From positions 1 to 40,805 of the forward strand of contig JAHIVT010000035.1 in NCBI GenBank assembly GCA_018816555.1: a DNA stretch of 40,805 nucleotides, written 5' to 3'. Positions 1-8,292 of the stretch are shown piece by piece (the stretch's first letter is position 1; each line of letters opens with the position of its first letter). Below the pieces are notes generated by a model. The model was given only the letters and a program-made list of their open reading frames with translations, did not search any database and had not been told where the DNA came from. The stretch comes from Pseudomonadota bacterium. Its GTDB lineage: Bacteria > Desulfobacterota > Desulfobulbia > Desulfobulbales > SURF-16. A program made the position numbers and the translations under genes.

Positions 1-175
1 CGAGGTTGCCGGTTGCTACCAGAAACTGCCGGAACATTTCACTTACCTGAAAGTCAACCGAGGCAAGACCGGCCACAAACATGGTGATGGCCCAGATGCC
101 GATGATGCCGCCGATTGCTGCGCCAATGCCCAAAAAAACTCCGGATCCCTTAGCTGCTTTTTCCTGTGATTCCAT
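1..175 (-). CDS. Small hydrophobic membrane protein, partial at left edge
   Basis: The first 58 residues are visible and the gene runs off the window. A short polar N-terminus (MESQEKAAKGSG) is followed by a Gly/Ile-rich membrane segment at about residues 12-37 containing GIIGIWAITMFVAGL. The IGxWA-x3-F/L core resembles that of the two small proteins upstream on the same strand, so I read it as the third member of a paralogous set. The start is supported by GGGAGAATATC just before the ATG. It lies 94 nt downstream of its neighbour and probably shares the transcript. I do not recognise a named family; a small subunit of a membrane complex, or a membrane-active peptide, would both fit. Confidence 0.6.
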   Translation of the reverse strand, partial: MESQEKAAKGSGVFLGIGAAIGGIIGIWAITMFVAGLASVDFQVSEMFRQFLVATGNL

Positions 176-269
176 GATATTCTCCCTGTTCGTTATCAAT
201 TGTTTACTTATGATGATTACTCTTCCGGCTCTTTAAAAAGGGGAGAGCGGTTTAATTTGAAGACCTTAA

Positions 270-482
270 TCAGCCGCCGATGATTGCTTCCAGCCATCCT
301 GCGGCCAACCGGACGATACCGTTCTGGGCAAGAGCGCTGAGCAGACAGGTTGCACCCCATAATCCGCTCAGGGCGGTGACTGCTACGATAACTCCCATGC
401 CGACTTCGGCTGCCTGTTGATCAATGGCATCTTGGTTGGTGTCATCAATGCTTTTGCTGTATGCGTTCGTAGTAGCTTTCAT
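270..482 (-). CDS. Small membrane protein, paralogue of the next upstream gene
   Basis: Seventy residues. A polar N-terminal 25 residues (MKATTNAYSKS...) precede a hydrophobic stretch from about residue 28 to the C-terminus, ending GWLEAIIGG. It shares the start MKAT, the core LxGxWxxxCL, the GIV segment and the C-terminal GW...GG with the 65-residue protein at 530-727, so the two are tandem duplicates that have diverged. The start at 482 rather than an earlier one is chosen because AAGGAGG lies 8-9 nt upstream and the homology begins there. No known family was recognised. The hydrophobic part could form one or two membrane helices; it lacks a double-glycine leader of the usual bacteriocin kind. 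Confidence 0.7.
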   Translation of the reverse strand: MKATTNAYSKSIDDTNQDAIDQQAAEVGMGVIVAVTALSGLWGATCLLSALAQNGIVRLAAGWLEAIIGG

Positions 483-529
483 GGTGTGCCTCCTTGATAT
501 CCTGCGAAATGTGTTATCATTTATAATTG

Positions 530-727
530 CTAGCCGCCCATGACCGCGGAAAACCAACCCGTGATCATGCCGACAATGCCGTACTGAGAGATGCCGCCGA
601 TGAGGCAAGCAACGGCCCAGGTGCCGATCAGGGCACTCAGGATTACGATCAAATCGATACCGATCTGGGGAATGGTTTCTTGTTCATGGGTCTGTGCTGT
701 TGTGGTTGTCTTGGCTGTTGCTTTCAT
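530..727 (-). CDS. Small membrane protein, first gene of the small-protein operon
   Basis: Sixty-five residues: a Thr/Gln-rich N-terminus (MKATAKTTTTAQTHEQ), then a continuous hydrophobic region from about residue 21 with ALIGTWAVACLIGG, QYGIVGM and a C-terminal GWFSAVMGG. It is the closest relative of the 70-residue protein 47 nt downstream. AAGAGGAGAAAC precedes the ATG. It is the promoter-proximal gene of a three-gene minus-strand set, and a sigma-54-type promoter match lies about 60 bp upstream. Function is unknown; conserved Gly and Trp spacing suggests helix packing in the membrane. Confidence 0.7.
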   Translation of the reverse strand: MKATAKTTTTAQTHEQETIPQIGIDLIVILSALIGTWAVACLIGGISQYGIVGMITGWFSAVMGG

Positions 728-784
728 GGTGTTTCTCCTCTTGCCTGTCCTTCTGGTCAGCGATTGTCTTTGATTTGTCCTAAG

Positions 785-801
785 AGCATCAGTCGTGCCA
801 A
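785..801 (-). promoter_or_regulatory. Sigma-54-type (-24/-12) promoter candidate for the small-protein operon
   Basis: On the minus strand the sequence reads TGGCACG-ACTG-ATGCT. The GG and GC dinucleotides are exactly 10 nt apart, as sigma-54 promoters require, and only one base of the TGGCACG-N4-TTGC core differs. Transcription would start near 774, about 47 nt before the ATG at 727. The match is by eye. Confidence 0.5.
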
Positions 802-1126
802 GAGGCTTCGCGACAATAGGAAATAATATAACTAGCTGAAATTAAATAATAAAATTTTATAGCGTGGCAGTTGTTCGCTGGCTGGCTGGGTGTGGATTGA
901 AGTGTGGTGCAACATAATGTGTGGCATGGCCATGCTACAGTGTTGTGGGATGGCCCCTGGCTGAATAGAGAAAGAGAGGGAGATACGATAACAGTATGAA
1001 TAAAAGGTGGATGGGACAAAAAGGAGGCGACTGGATAGGAAATGCATTTCTATGAGAAGAGCATTTCCGTAGGTATACTTGTCATTTAAGGTAGAGGGAG
1101 AGAGGCGGGAAAAAGTCATGTTCGCC
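802..1126. other. Intergenic region without a credible gene
   Basis: About 325 nt between the small-protein operon and the peroxiredoxin terminator. It holds the dyad at 921-938 and several GTGTGG/TGTGGTG repeats. AAGGAGG at 1020-1026 precedes an ATG at about 1042, but that frame stops after 15 codons, so I do not call it a gene. Confidence 0.6.
921..938. promoter_or_regulatory. 18-bp dyad, possible enhancer-binding-protein site
   Basis: GTGGCATGGCCATGCTAC is palindromic except for one base pair (core GCATGGCCATGC). It lies about 150 bp upstream of the start site predicted from the sigma-54-type promoter at 785-801, a usual distance for an upstream activating sequence. GTGTGG repeats surround it. 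Confidence 0.35.
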
Positions 1127-1159
1127 CCAAAAAAAACGGGTGCCCCGCAGGACACCCGT
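1127..1159 (-). terminator. Rho-independent terminator of the peroxiredoxin gene
   Basis: On the minus strand, ACGGGTG pairs with CACCCGT across a 10-nt loop, followed by a run of T (the A run at 1129-1136 on the plus strand). It begins 20 nt after the peroxiredoxin stop codon. Confidence 0.85.
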
Positions 1160-1179
1160 AACCAGGTCAACGGGATAGA

Positions 1180-1830
1180 TTATTTTTCCAGTGGTTTATG
1201 ACAGAACCACCAGTCATAGCACTCGTACTGTTTGACCCGTTCTTTGGCCAGGAAGACATCTCCGGCAGGCGGCACGATGACCCGGTCGCCGAGCATTTCG
1301 TTATTGGGCCAGTCGGCCGGCATGGCTCCCTGCTTGTCTGAGGTCTGCAGCGCTTTGACGGCACGAACGATCTCATCCATATTGCGGCCGATCTCCTGGG
1401 GATAATAGATCATCAGACGCACTTTGCCGAAAGGATCGACGATAAATACGGCGCGCACGGTGTTGGTGCCCTTGCCCGGGTGCAGGAGGCCCAATTGGGT
1501 GGCGATATGGTCGTTGGCGGCAATGATCGGAAACTGGATTTCCACATCCAGTTTTTCCTTGATCCATTCAACCCATTTGATGTGTGAGAAAACCTGATCA
1601 ATGGACAGACCGATCAACTCACAGTTCATTTCTTTGAATTTGTCGAATCTTTTCTGGAACCCGACAAATTCCGTGGTGCAGACCGGGGTAAAGTCGGCGG
1701 GGTGGCTGAACAGGACAAACCATTTCCCCTCCAGATCTCCGGGAATACTCATTGGACCGTGGGTTGTCTGGACGGTCATTGCAGGGAACAGGTCTCCTAA
1801 AAGCGGCATGTGCATTTGTTTTTCCTCCAT
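1180..1830 (-). CDS. Peroxiredoxin, Prx6-like (AhpC/TSA family)
   Basis: A 216-residue cytosolic thiol peroxidase that would reduce hydrogen peroxide and alkyl hydroperoxides. The active-site motif is [12 protein letters not shown], with P44, T48 and the peroxidatic C51 of the Prx PxxxTxxC signature; PVCTTE is the Prx6-type variant. The AhpC/TSA domain spans about 8-140 and the C-terminal peroxiredoxin domain follows ([15 protein letters not shown]). Two further cysteines, C204 and C210, sit in the last 13 residues and could act as resolving or regulatory thiols, as in archaeal Prx6-like enzymes. Length is usual for the group. AAAAAAGGAGACTAACA precedes the ATG. It is divergent from a pentaheme cytochrome, and a role in oxygen tolerance is inferred. 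Confidence 0.9.
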   Translation of the reverse strand: MEEKQMHMPLLGDLFPAMTVQTTHGPMSIPGDLEGKWFVLFSHPADFTPVCTTEFVGFQKRFDKFKEMNCELIGLSIDQVFSHIKWVEWIKEKLDVEIQFPIIAANDHIATQLGLLHPGKGTNTVRAVFIVDPFGKVRLMIYYPQEIGRNMDEIVRAVKALQTSDKQGAMPADWPNNEMLGDRVIVPPAGDVFLAKERVKQYECYDWWFCHKPLEK

Positions 1831-1926
1831 TGTTAGTCTCCTTTTTTTACGTGTTTTCAGTTTTATTTTTTATCTGGCATATTCGATATTGCGGTTGAAA
1901 AAATTAAATTGGAAAAAAATTTTTCC

Positions 1927-1942
1927 ATCTGTACAAACAGAT
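1927..1942. promoter_or_regulatory. Palindrome between peroxiredoxin and cytochrome, possible operator
   Basis: ATCTGT-ACAA-ACAGAT is a perfect 6-bp inverted repeat in the AT-rich 192-bp divergent spacer. A second dyad, AGTAAT-T-TTTACT-like, lies at 1963-1976. Either could be an operator shared by the two genes; neither matches a regulator consensus I can name with confidence. Confidence 0.3.
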
Positions 1943-2022
1943 TAAAATTTGTTATTAAAATAAGTAATTTTTACTAAATATAGTCTAATTGATTAAATTG
2001 TAAAGCTAAAAAAGGAGAAATC

Positions 2023-3486
2023 ATGAAGAAAAAAACATTTAGGAGAGAATTGATGGTAATGGGAATGCTGGCAATGCCCATACTGTTGCCCGGCATGGCG
2101 GGCGCCATGGATAAGGTGGATAAGGAACTCTACCCCTACGCGCCGTCATTGGTAAACTGGGAAAAAAGCAAGGCTGAATTTACCCCGCCGGAAACATGCG
2201 CCGAGTGCCATCCGCAGCAGTTTGAGGAATGGACCGGGTCAATGCACGCTCTGGCTTTCAAGGACCCGGTCTACCAGGGAGAGCTGAACAAGGCGGTCAA
2301 GGCGGCAGGCCATGATATCGCCAGACAGTGCGAAGGGTGTCATTCCCCGGTGGGCGTGGTGACCGGGCAGGTGAAAGGCCCCGGCCTGACCGGGCTGAAT
2401 TCCATAGCGCTCAACGGTGTTTCCTGTGATATCTGTCATTCGGTCAAGAGCCATACCGGCTGGCAGACCCCCTACCACCAGCCGGAAAACGGCTCATTCG
2501 TCATGTCTCCCGGCAAGGAGACGCCGGACGGCGTGGTACTGACCAAATACGGCCCCTACGCACCTGAAGAGGGATGCGGCGAGGGATTCCATGAGTGCGT
2601 GGAGCAGCCGCTGCACAAAACCACGGAGCTCTGCGCCAACTGCCACCAGGTTCATCATTATGAAACCCATACCCCCCTTGAGTCAACCTACCGGGAATGG
2701 AAGGATGGCCCCTATTCGGTGAAAAATATCGCCTGCCAGGACTGTCATATGGTGGATTATGATACCTTTGTCCGTTCTGCCGATGAGTTCAAAAAACCTG
2801 AGCGGGGCGAGTTCAGGCATTATTTCAACGGGGCTAATTTCCTGGTCTATTATCTGCTGGAGCAGGCCGCCAAAAAAGGCGGGGACGAGGCCCTGGCCGC
2901 CAATGCCCACAGCAAGTTTGAACTGGCCGTAGCACGGCTGAAAGCTGCCGCCGAGGTGGAGGTCATGCCCATTTACCGGGACAACAAGCTGGCCGAGCTC
3001 AAGGTGCGGGTGCACAACAAACGGGCCGGCCACAATCTGCCCACCTCCCTGACCAATATCCGCCAGATCTGGCTGGAAATGACGGTCAAGGACCAGGACG
3101 GCAAGGTGATCATGACCACGGGAACCGTGGGTAAGGATGGCGAGCTGCCGGAAGAGGTCCGTCTGTTCAACTCAGACGGCATGGGCGATGGTTTCCATTT
3201 CCAGGTGGATCCGTGGAAGGTCATTTCCTTTTCCCGCCATGAAACCATTCCGCCCAAGGGCTATAAGGATGTCTATTACGGGCTTGCCGCACCCCAGGCC
3301 AAAGGGCCGCTGTCCGTTGAGGTGAAGCTGCGCTACCGGCAGGCGGAGCAGAAGATTGCCCATGCCCTGCTGGCCGCGGTGCCCAGCGACATCGATCTGG
3401 CCGCCACCTACGGTCTGACGTCCATGCCGGATCTGCCTGTGGTTGATATGGTGGAGAAGACGGTGTCCGTTCCTGCGACCAAATAA
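2023..3486 (+). CDS. Secreted pentaheme c-type cytochrome
   Basis: A 487-residue protein with a Sec signal peptide (KKKTFRRE, hydrophobic to about residue 27, cleavage near GMAGA). Five CxxCH heme-binding motifs are visible: CAECH (59-63), CEGCH (103-107), CDICH (135-139), CANCH (204-208) and CQDCH (238-242). Many other histidines (H75, H97, H143, H211-212) could be distal ligands. The heme region resembles cytochrome c554-type multiheme proteins. From about residue 300 a heme-free, beta-rich domain follows, with the RAGHNLPT segment often found in periplasmic multiheme cytochromes. It should work as a periplasmic electron carrier or reductase; the substrate is not evident. AAAAAGGAGAAATC precedes the ATG, and it is a single-gene transcript by its terminator. 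Confidence 0.9.
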   Translation: MKKKTFRRELMVMGMLAMPILLPGMAGAMDKVDKELYPYAPSLVNWEKSKAEFTPPETCAECHPQQFEEWTGSMHALAFKDPVYQGELNKAVKAAGHDIARQCEGCHSPVGVVTGQVKGPGLTGLNSIALNGVSCDICHSVKSHTGWQTPYHQPENGSFVMSPGKETPDGVVLTKYGPYAPEEGCGEGFHECVEQPLHKTTELCANCHQVHHYETHTPLESTYREWKDGPYSVKNIACQDCHMVDYDTFVRSADEFKKPERGEFRHYFNGANFLVYYLLEQAAKKGGDEALAANAHSKFELAVARLKAAAEVEVMPIYRDNKLAELKVRVHNKRAGHNLPTSLTNIRQIWLEMTVKDQDGKVIMTTGTVGKDGELPEEVRLFNSDGMGDGFHFQVDPWKVISFSRHETIPPKGYKDVYYGLAAPQAKGPLSVEVKLRYRQAEQKIAHALLAAVPSDIDLAATYGLTSMPDLPVVDMVEKTVSVPATK

Positions 3487-3526
3487 CCGGACGAATCGTA
3501 TACCTGCTCTGTATCATTATATATAA

Positions 3527-3562
3527 GGGGCTGATGCCGCTCATGGTATCAGCCCCTTTCTT
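3527..3562 (+). terminator. Rho-independent terminator of the cytochrome gene
   Basis: GGGGCTGAT at 3527-3535 pairs with ATCAGCCCC at 3548-3556, followed by TTTCTT. It lies 40 nt after the cytochrome stop codon. Confidence 0.8.
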
Positions 3563-3601
3563 GTGGTTCCTCAGCATTGATGAATTCGACAAAAGTCTGT
3601 T

Positions 3602-3688
3602 TTCACCACGGAAAACACAGAGATCACAAAGGAAAAATTTTTAATTACAATTAGTTATCTCTGTAAGCTCTGTGCTCTCTGTGGTTAA
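3602..3688. repeat. Imperfect long inverted repeat with CACAGAG motifs
   Basis: The left arm (about 3604-3632, ACCACGGAAAACACAGAGA...) is matched by the reverse complement of the right arm (about 3658-3686, ...AGCTCTGTGCTCTCTGTGGT). The central 25 nt is AT-rich. Reiterated CACAGAG/CTCTGTG units of this kind are dispersed in many Desulfobacterota and related genomes. It lies in the convergent space between the cytochrome and rhlE, so it may be a mobile repeat or a processed hairpin at the rhlE 3' end. Confidence 0.6.
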
Positions 3689-3698
3689 TTTTCAGTTT

Positions 3699-5039
3699 TT
3701 ACGAGTCCTTCCGCTTTCCCCGGACTCTCGTAGCCCCTTTCCCTTTATCCGCCTGCTGAGGTTGAGACCTGCCGCCCCTGCGCGGTCTGTTGCTGTCGCT
3801 TTTTTGCTCACCAGCTGTTTCGCGACCTTCAGCCTGCTTCTGCTCCTGCTTTGGTTTTTTCGGTTTCTTCGGGCGCACCTTCAGCAGGCGGGTTAATGGG
3901 ACATTATGCGTGGGGATAAAACCGGTCTCAACCTCGCGCACCAGGGTATGGCGGATCAGGGTCTCGATGCCGGAGAGCAGGTTGACCTCATCGGCACTGA
4001 CCAGCGAGATTGCTTCACCCTCGCAACCGGCACGGCCGGTACGGCCGATGCGGTGAACGTAGTCCTCGGGAACTTTGGGCAGATCGAAATTGATCACGTG
4101 GGGCAGTTCACTGATGTCGATACCGCGCGCGGCGATGTCGGTGGCAACCAGGATACGGATCTTGTTGGCCTTGAAGTCGGCAAGGGTACGGGTACGCTCT
4201 CCCTGGCTCTTGTCACCGTGGATTGCCGCAACGGAGATGCCGTCGCGTTCAAGTCGCTGAACCAGGCGGTCAGCTCCGTTCCTGGTGCGGGTGAAGACCA
4301 GCACCTGTTCCAAACCTTTGTTGCGCACCAGATGGCTGAGCAGGGCAGGCTTCCTGCTCTTGTCTACCTCATAGACCCACTGCTTCACACTCTTTGCCGC
4401 TGAGTTTCGCGGGCTGACCTCTATCTGTAGCGGATTTGTGAGGAGATCGCCGGTGAGCTGGCGGATGTCGCTGGAAAAGGTGGCTGAAAAGAGGAGGTTC
4501 TGCCGCTTTTTCGGCAGCAGCGCGATGATCTTGCGGATATCGCCTATGAACCCCATGTCGAGCATCCGGTCTGCTTCATCGAGCACCAGAATCTCAACTT
4601 GCGAAAACTTCACGGCATTCTGATTGAAAAGGTCAAGTAAACGTCCCGGCGTTGCCACCAGTATATCGATCCCGCCGCGCAGTTTCATCATCTGCGGATT
4701 GATTTTCACCCCGCCGTAGACGACACCCGACTTAAGCGAAAGGTGTTTGCCATAGGTGGCAATGCTTTCGGCCACCTGCACCGCCAGTTCTCGGGTCGGC
4801 GTCAGAATCAAGGCGCGGATGTGGTTCGCCTTCACTTTGGCGCCGGTGGCAAGGCGTTGCAGTAGCGGCAGGGTAAAACCGGCGGTTTTGCCGGTGCCGG
4901 TTTGGGCCGCGGCCATGACATCCTTACCGGAGAGGGCTGCGGGGATCGCCTTGAGCTGGATCGGAAAAGGAGTGGCATAGCCCTTTTCTTCAAGAGCGAG
5001 GAGAAGGGGCTTTGAGAGTCCGAGGGAAGAAAATGACAT
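3699..5039 (-). CDS. rhlE: DEAD-box ATP-dependent RNA helicase, RhlE type
   Basis: A 446-residue helicase with all diagnostic motifs: the Q motif around residues 3-30, AQTGTGKT (45-52, Walker A), PTRELA (81-86), DEAD (154-157), SAT (185-187) and [10 protein letters not shown] in the second RecA-like domain. A basic low-complexity tail from about residue 385 ([14 protein letters not shown]... RGKRKDS) suits RNA binding and is usual for RhlE. It should unwind RNA during ribosome maturation or mRNA turnover. The start at 5039 begins directly with the Q motif; the ribosome-binding site is weak (GAGAAACGG). It is monocistronic, with the inverted repeat at 3602-3688 just beyond its stop. Confidence 0.93.
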   Translation of the reverse strand: MSFSSLGLSKPLLLALEEKGYATPFPIQLKAIPAALSGKDVMAAAQTGTGKTAGFTLPLLQRLATGAKVKANHIRALILTPTRELAVQVAESIATYGKHLSLKSGVVYGGVKINPQMMKLRGGIDILVATPGRLLDLFNQNAVKFSQVEILVLDEADRMLDMGFIGDIRKIIALLPKKRQNLLFSATFSSDIRQLTGDLLTNPLQIEVSPRNSAAKSVKQWVYEVDKSRKPALLSHLVRNKGLEQVLVFTRTRNGADRLVQRLERDGISVAAIHGDKSQGERTRTLADFKANKIRILVATDIAARGIDISELPHVINFDLPKVPEDYVHRIGRTGRAGCEGEAISLVSADEVNLLSGIETLIRHTLVREVETGFIPTHNVPLTRLLKVRPKKPKKPKQEQKQAEGRETAGEQKSDSNRPRRGGRSQPQQADKGKGATRVRGKRKDS

Positions 5040-5182
5040 AGGGCCGTTTCTCGATAAGTGGTTGATGGTCCCGACAGCGGCACATGGAGTGCCTGACGGG
5101 ACAGAGAGATTGTGCGTTGCTGAGGATTATACCCATCCCCGGGGTAGATTCAACAGATATCGGGATAAAAAGCCGGACATTA

Positions 5183-5385
5183 CATGATCAAGGTGATGCT
5201 TTTGCGTAAACGCGCCAATGCGGCTATGAAGAAAACAGCGCCGATAATGCTGACCGCGGCATAATGCGGCCATACTACGTCAAAGCCTGCCCCGCGGTAG
5301 AGGATCGCCTGGGCGAAGGTGACGAAGTGGGTGGAGGGGGCAAACTGCATGATGGCCTGCAGGATCTCCGGCATACTTTTCCAGG
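5183..5385 (-). pseudogene. 3' remnant of an ABC-2 type transporter permease
   Basis: About 65 codons match the C-terminal end of ABC-2 permeases of the YhhJ/YbhR kind. The match starts near KSMPEILQAIMQFAPSTHF and continues through FAQAILYRGAGFDVVW and a last membrane helix (AAVSIIGAVFFIAALARL) to a normal stop codon. The rest of the roughly 370-residue protein is missing: upstream sequence is not recognisable in any frame and no ATPase or membrane-fusion gene adjoins. I read it as a truncated relic. It sits at the left edge of the AT-rich accessory region and may mark where that DNA was inserted. Confidence 0.65.
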
Positions 5386-5416
5386 TTTTGCGCCAGTTTA
5401 AGTAGGTATTTACCAC

Positions 5417-5875
5417 GTTATATGGAGATAATCATGGCTTTTTGTTGGCGGGGAGAAGGAGTGGTGGAGGAAGGGGGGAGAAGGAATAAGCAGGCGGAGC
5501 AGGTGGGGGCTTTCGCTTGTTGTCGCCCCATGGGCTGCCAATGATCCCCTTGCCCGTGACATTTTAATGGAGTAGATAGAAAAAGTTTGGATTTTATGGG
5601 GATGGAGGGTAAGTATTTATTTTATAGTGTAATTTGCTGGGTTTATTGGCACTGCTGACTATCAGGGTTCAGATTTGCGGATGTTGGCCCGAGAAAATAT
5701 ATTTGTCCCGGTTTTTCAAGTGCGGATCGAAATTTCTTTCTCTTGAAGCTTTACGTGCGGCACTCCGGGCAGCTTTTGGTGCACTATTTTGACACTATGC
5801 GGAGTTCATAATTGCATGGCGCGGAGCTTTTACCAAATTTTTGGATATTTATAGATTAGAGGAGGATGTTCACCT
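5417..5875. other. Intergenic region, no gene seen
   Basis: About 460 nt between the ABC permease relic and the first cassette-like gene. The left part is purine-rich on the plus strand (GGAGAAGGAG, GGAAGGGGGG). I found no tRNA, convincing promoter, integrase remnant or complete attC/attI-like site. ACTCCG (near 5763) and CGGAGT (near 5801) form a weak inverted pair only. Confidence 0.5.
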
Positions 5876-6145
5876 ATGTTTATTCGTGTTCTGAAAGAAT
5901 GCCGGTGCACCTTGTCATACTGGCATGACCGGCATTGGGGAGATCGATGGAAAAATGACGCTTGGGAAAAGAGGGAGCGGCAAGAAACGTTAAAAGCAGG
6001 CCAGTTAATCAAGGCTGTGAGAGTTCGACCATCGGACAATCACCAAGACCATTGCCATATCAATACGTCTCTCGGAGATATGCCGGAAGGCTATCTGAAC
6101 GTACCATGGAACTGTATCGAAATTGTAGAAGGAGATCCTGAGTAG
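5876..6145 (+). CDS. Hypothetical protein, 89 residues, first of the cassette-like genes
   Basis: A soluble-looking protein of 89 residues rich in Trp, His, Arg and Asp (CRCTLSYWHDRHWGDRWKNDAWEKRER). It has three cysteines and ends WNCIEIVEGDPE. No family was recognised. AGAGGAGG lies 11 nt before the ATG, which supports real translation. It is followed 95 nt later by the attC-like site at 6241-6329, on the same strand, as expected for a gene cassette. Small orphan proteins of this kind are typical cassette cargo. Confidence 0.6.
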   Translation: MFIRVLKECRCTLSYWHDRHWGDRWKNDAWEKRERQETLKAGQLIKAVRVRPSDNHQDHCHINTSLGDMPEGYLNVPWNCIEIVEGDPE

Positions 6146-6240
6146 GTTGCTGCTCGTAATCATAGTAGAAGTCAATGCATCGCTAAAAACAGAGTTTCTC
6201 TAACGTAATAGCAGAGCAGACAATATAAAAACTTAAGGGT

Positions 6241-6329
6241 GCCGAACCAGACGGTTCACTTGACGCCGAGAACGCCAGCGGCTTAGGGTAAGCTCTCGGG
6301 CGGCGCAAGTGACCTTTTCGAAGTTGGAC
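6241..6329 (+). repeat. attC-like recombination site A
   Basis: The site opens with GCCGAAC (RYYYAAC-like, one mismatch) and closes with GTTGGAC (perfect GTTRRRY). Between them CACTTG-ACGCC-GAGA pairs with TCTCGGGCGGCGCAAGTG, giving an imperfect stem with unpaired bases. The 89-bp length is within the usual attC range. It follows the stop of the gene ending at 6145. Its 3' half, GGCGGCGCAAGTGA, is shared with site D at 10246-10259. Confidence 0.5.
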
Positions 6330-6434
6330 CTGTCGACGCCTTGTTTAATATAGGTGAGCGTCATATTCGGGCAACTCAGAATAATGTCAGTAGAAGGGTG
6401 GGGGCAAATAAAGCCCAAGTTAGGGAGGTGACGA

Positions 6435-8174
6435 GTGCCAGTCAATATTCATGCAACGGAAAAACCCTTGCACAAAATCTTTAGTGACGATTATTCTTTT
6501 TCTATCCCTTCATATCAGCGACCTTATGCATGGACAACCGAGCAGGTAAGTGAGTTGTTCACTGACCTTTTATCTTTCCTAGGGAATGATTCAAAGGATA
6601 TTGATGAAATTAATCCCTATTTCTTGGGGAGTATTGTCCTTATAAAAAAGGATGGGGCACCGGATTCCGATGTAGTTGATGGTCAGCAGCGGCTAACGAC
6701 ATTGACGATTTTGTTATCGGTCATGCGTACAGCTATAAATGGAAAAATAGCTTCCGGCCTGACCAAGTACCTCTATGAAGAGGGTGACGATATCGTTGGC
6801 AGACCTAATCATTATCGGCTCAAATTGAGAGAACGTGACGAATTGTTTTTTCAGGAAAATATTCAGCATGAAGATGGTATAGATGCCCTTTTTCAGTTTG
6901 ATAATTCTCAGCTTTCGGACACCGAGAAAAATATCCAGAACAATGCAAAGTATTTCAAGACAGCTTTAGATTCTCTTTCCGAGGTCAGGCGTACCAGACT
7001 ATTACAGTACCTTATGCGGCGCTGTTATCTGGTAGTTGTATCCACGCCCGATCTTGACTCTGCATATCGAATATTCTCGGTTCTCAATGCCAGAGGGCTT
7101 GATTTGGGGCTTACCGACCTCCTAAAATCATCGATTATTGGAGCCCTTCCCGAAAAGCTTCGGAAAAAGTACACCGACATTTGGGAGGATGAGGAAGAAG
7201 ATTTGGGGCGCGATGCTTTCCAGGACTTGTTTGCTCATATTCGCATGATTTTCAGGAAGTCAAAACTTCGGGAGACAGCCCTAAATGAATTCCAAAAGTA
7301 TGTTCTCCCTCTTCAGGAACCCCAGAAATTTATTGATAGCGTTGTGAAGCCCTATTCAGACGCACTGGAAATCATAAAAGCGGAAAGCTATCAAAGCGAC
7401 AAAGGGGCAGAAGCTATCAATTCCCTATTCAAATGGTTAAACCAGATTGATAACTTCGACTGGATCCCGCCAGCTATTCTTTTCCTTTCGCAAAACCAAC
7501 ACTCCCCTGACAAATTAAAGGAATTTTTTTCGAGCTTAGAACGACTAGCGGCAGGAATGATGATTATAAGGACTGATATCAATTATCGCATTGACCGTTA
7601 TGGCCGGATTCTGACGGCAATTGAGAATGGCGACGACTTTTATGCTGATGACTCCCCGCTGCAGTTAACCAAAGAAGAACAGGTATCTATTGTGAGGACT
7701 CTTCATGGCGAATTGTATGAAATGAAAAGAATTCGCAAATTCGTACTTCTCCGGCTCGACTCAGCCCTCTCGCAGGGGGAGGCCACTTATGACTATCCGG
7801 TAATCTCTGTAGAGCATGTATTACCCCAGAATCCTCCGGCGGGCAGTAAATGGCTTGAATGGTTCCCGGATGAGGATAAACGTAGGCAATATGTGCACCG
7901 GATCGGAAACATGGCCCTATTGTCAAGAAGGAAGAATTCTGAAGCACAGAATTTTGAGTTTGAAAAAAAGAAGCAAAAGTATTTCGCGATGGACAAGGGC
8001 GTATCTCCCTTTGCACTAACGACTCAGGTTTTGCAAAAAACGGAATGGACTCCTGAAATTGTTGAAGAACGTGAAACAGAGTTGGTGAAATGTCTAAGAA
8101 AGCTTTGGCGTCTGGGCGTAGTTGATGGCCAATTAATCAGGATGAGGTCAAAATTTCCGAAAGAAATTTCCTAA
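6435..8174 (+). CDS. DUF262/DUF1524 protein, GmrSD-like single-chain type IV restriction enzyme
   Basis: A 579-residue protein joining two domains. The N-terminal DUF262 (ParB/sulfiredoxin-like NTPase fold) shows YQRPYAW (27-33) and DGQQRLTTL (82-90), the signatures of GmrS. The C-terminal DUF1524 HNH-type nuclease has VEHVLPQNP with H461, and RIGNMALLS with N492 followed by a second Asn (AQN), as in GmrD. Fused GmrSD proteins cut modified, often glucosylated, phage DNA, so an anti-phage role is inferred from family. GTG is chosen as start because GGGAGGTGACGA precedes it. The gene is AT-richer than its surroundings and is flanked by attC-like sites A and B. Confidence 0.85.
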   Translation: MPVNIHATEKPLHKIFSDDYSFSIPSYQRPYAWTTEQVSELFTDLLSFLGNDSKDIDEINPYFLGSIVLIKKDGAPDSDVVDGQQRLTTLTILLSVMRTAINGKIASGLTKYLYEEGDDIVGRPNHYRLKLRERDELFFQENIQHEDGIDALFQFDNSQLSDTEKNIQNNAKYFKTALDSLSEVRRTRLLQYLMRRCYLVVVSTPDLDSAYRIFSVLNARGLDLGLTDLLKSSIIGALPEKLRKKYTDIWEDEEEDLGRDAFQDLFAHIRMIFRKSKLRETALNEFQKYVLPLQEPQKFIDSVVKPYSDALEIIKAESYQSDKGAEAINSLFKWLNQIDNFDWIPPAILFLSQNQHSPDKLKEFFSSLERLAAGMMIIRTDINYRIDRYGRILTAIENGDDFYADDSPLQLTKEEQVSIVRTLHGELYEMKRIRKFVLLRLDSALSQGEATYDYPVISVEHVLPQNPPAGSKWLEWFPDEDKRRQYVHRIGNMALLSRRKNSEAQNFEFEKKKQKYFAMDKGVSPFALTTQVLQKTEWTPEIVEERETELVKCLRKLWRLGVVDGQLIRMRSKFPKEIS

Positions 8175-8235
8175 TCTATTTTAGAGACAATAGCAGGTTG
8201 CCAAATAAGCACCTCATGAATTAAAGAGGATATCG

Positions 8236-8292
8236 ATCCAACCAGACGTTCCAGCGGGTAACCCGCTGAACTCATTGTGAGTGATGATGGAC
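8236..8292 (+). repeat. attC-like recombination site B, degenerate 3' end
   Basis: The left half is a close match to attC sequences: ATCCAAC (perfect RYYYAAC), then CAGACGTTCCAGCGGG, a TAA loop and CCCGCTG-AAC, forming a hairpin. The right core site is imperfect: the best candidate is GATGGAC at 8286-8292, one base from GTTGGAC of site A. It overlaps the start of the next gene, so the exact right end is uncertain. Confidence 0.42.

Noticed and set aside
1042-1089. A 15-codon frame behind AAGGAGG
   Set aside because: The Shine-Dalgarno match is good but the distance is long and the peptide too short to support without comparison.
5760-5810. A fifth attC-like or attI site before the first cassette-like gene
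   Set aside because: Only a weak ACTCCG/CGGAGT pair and no GTTRRRY core were found.
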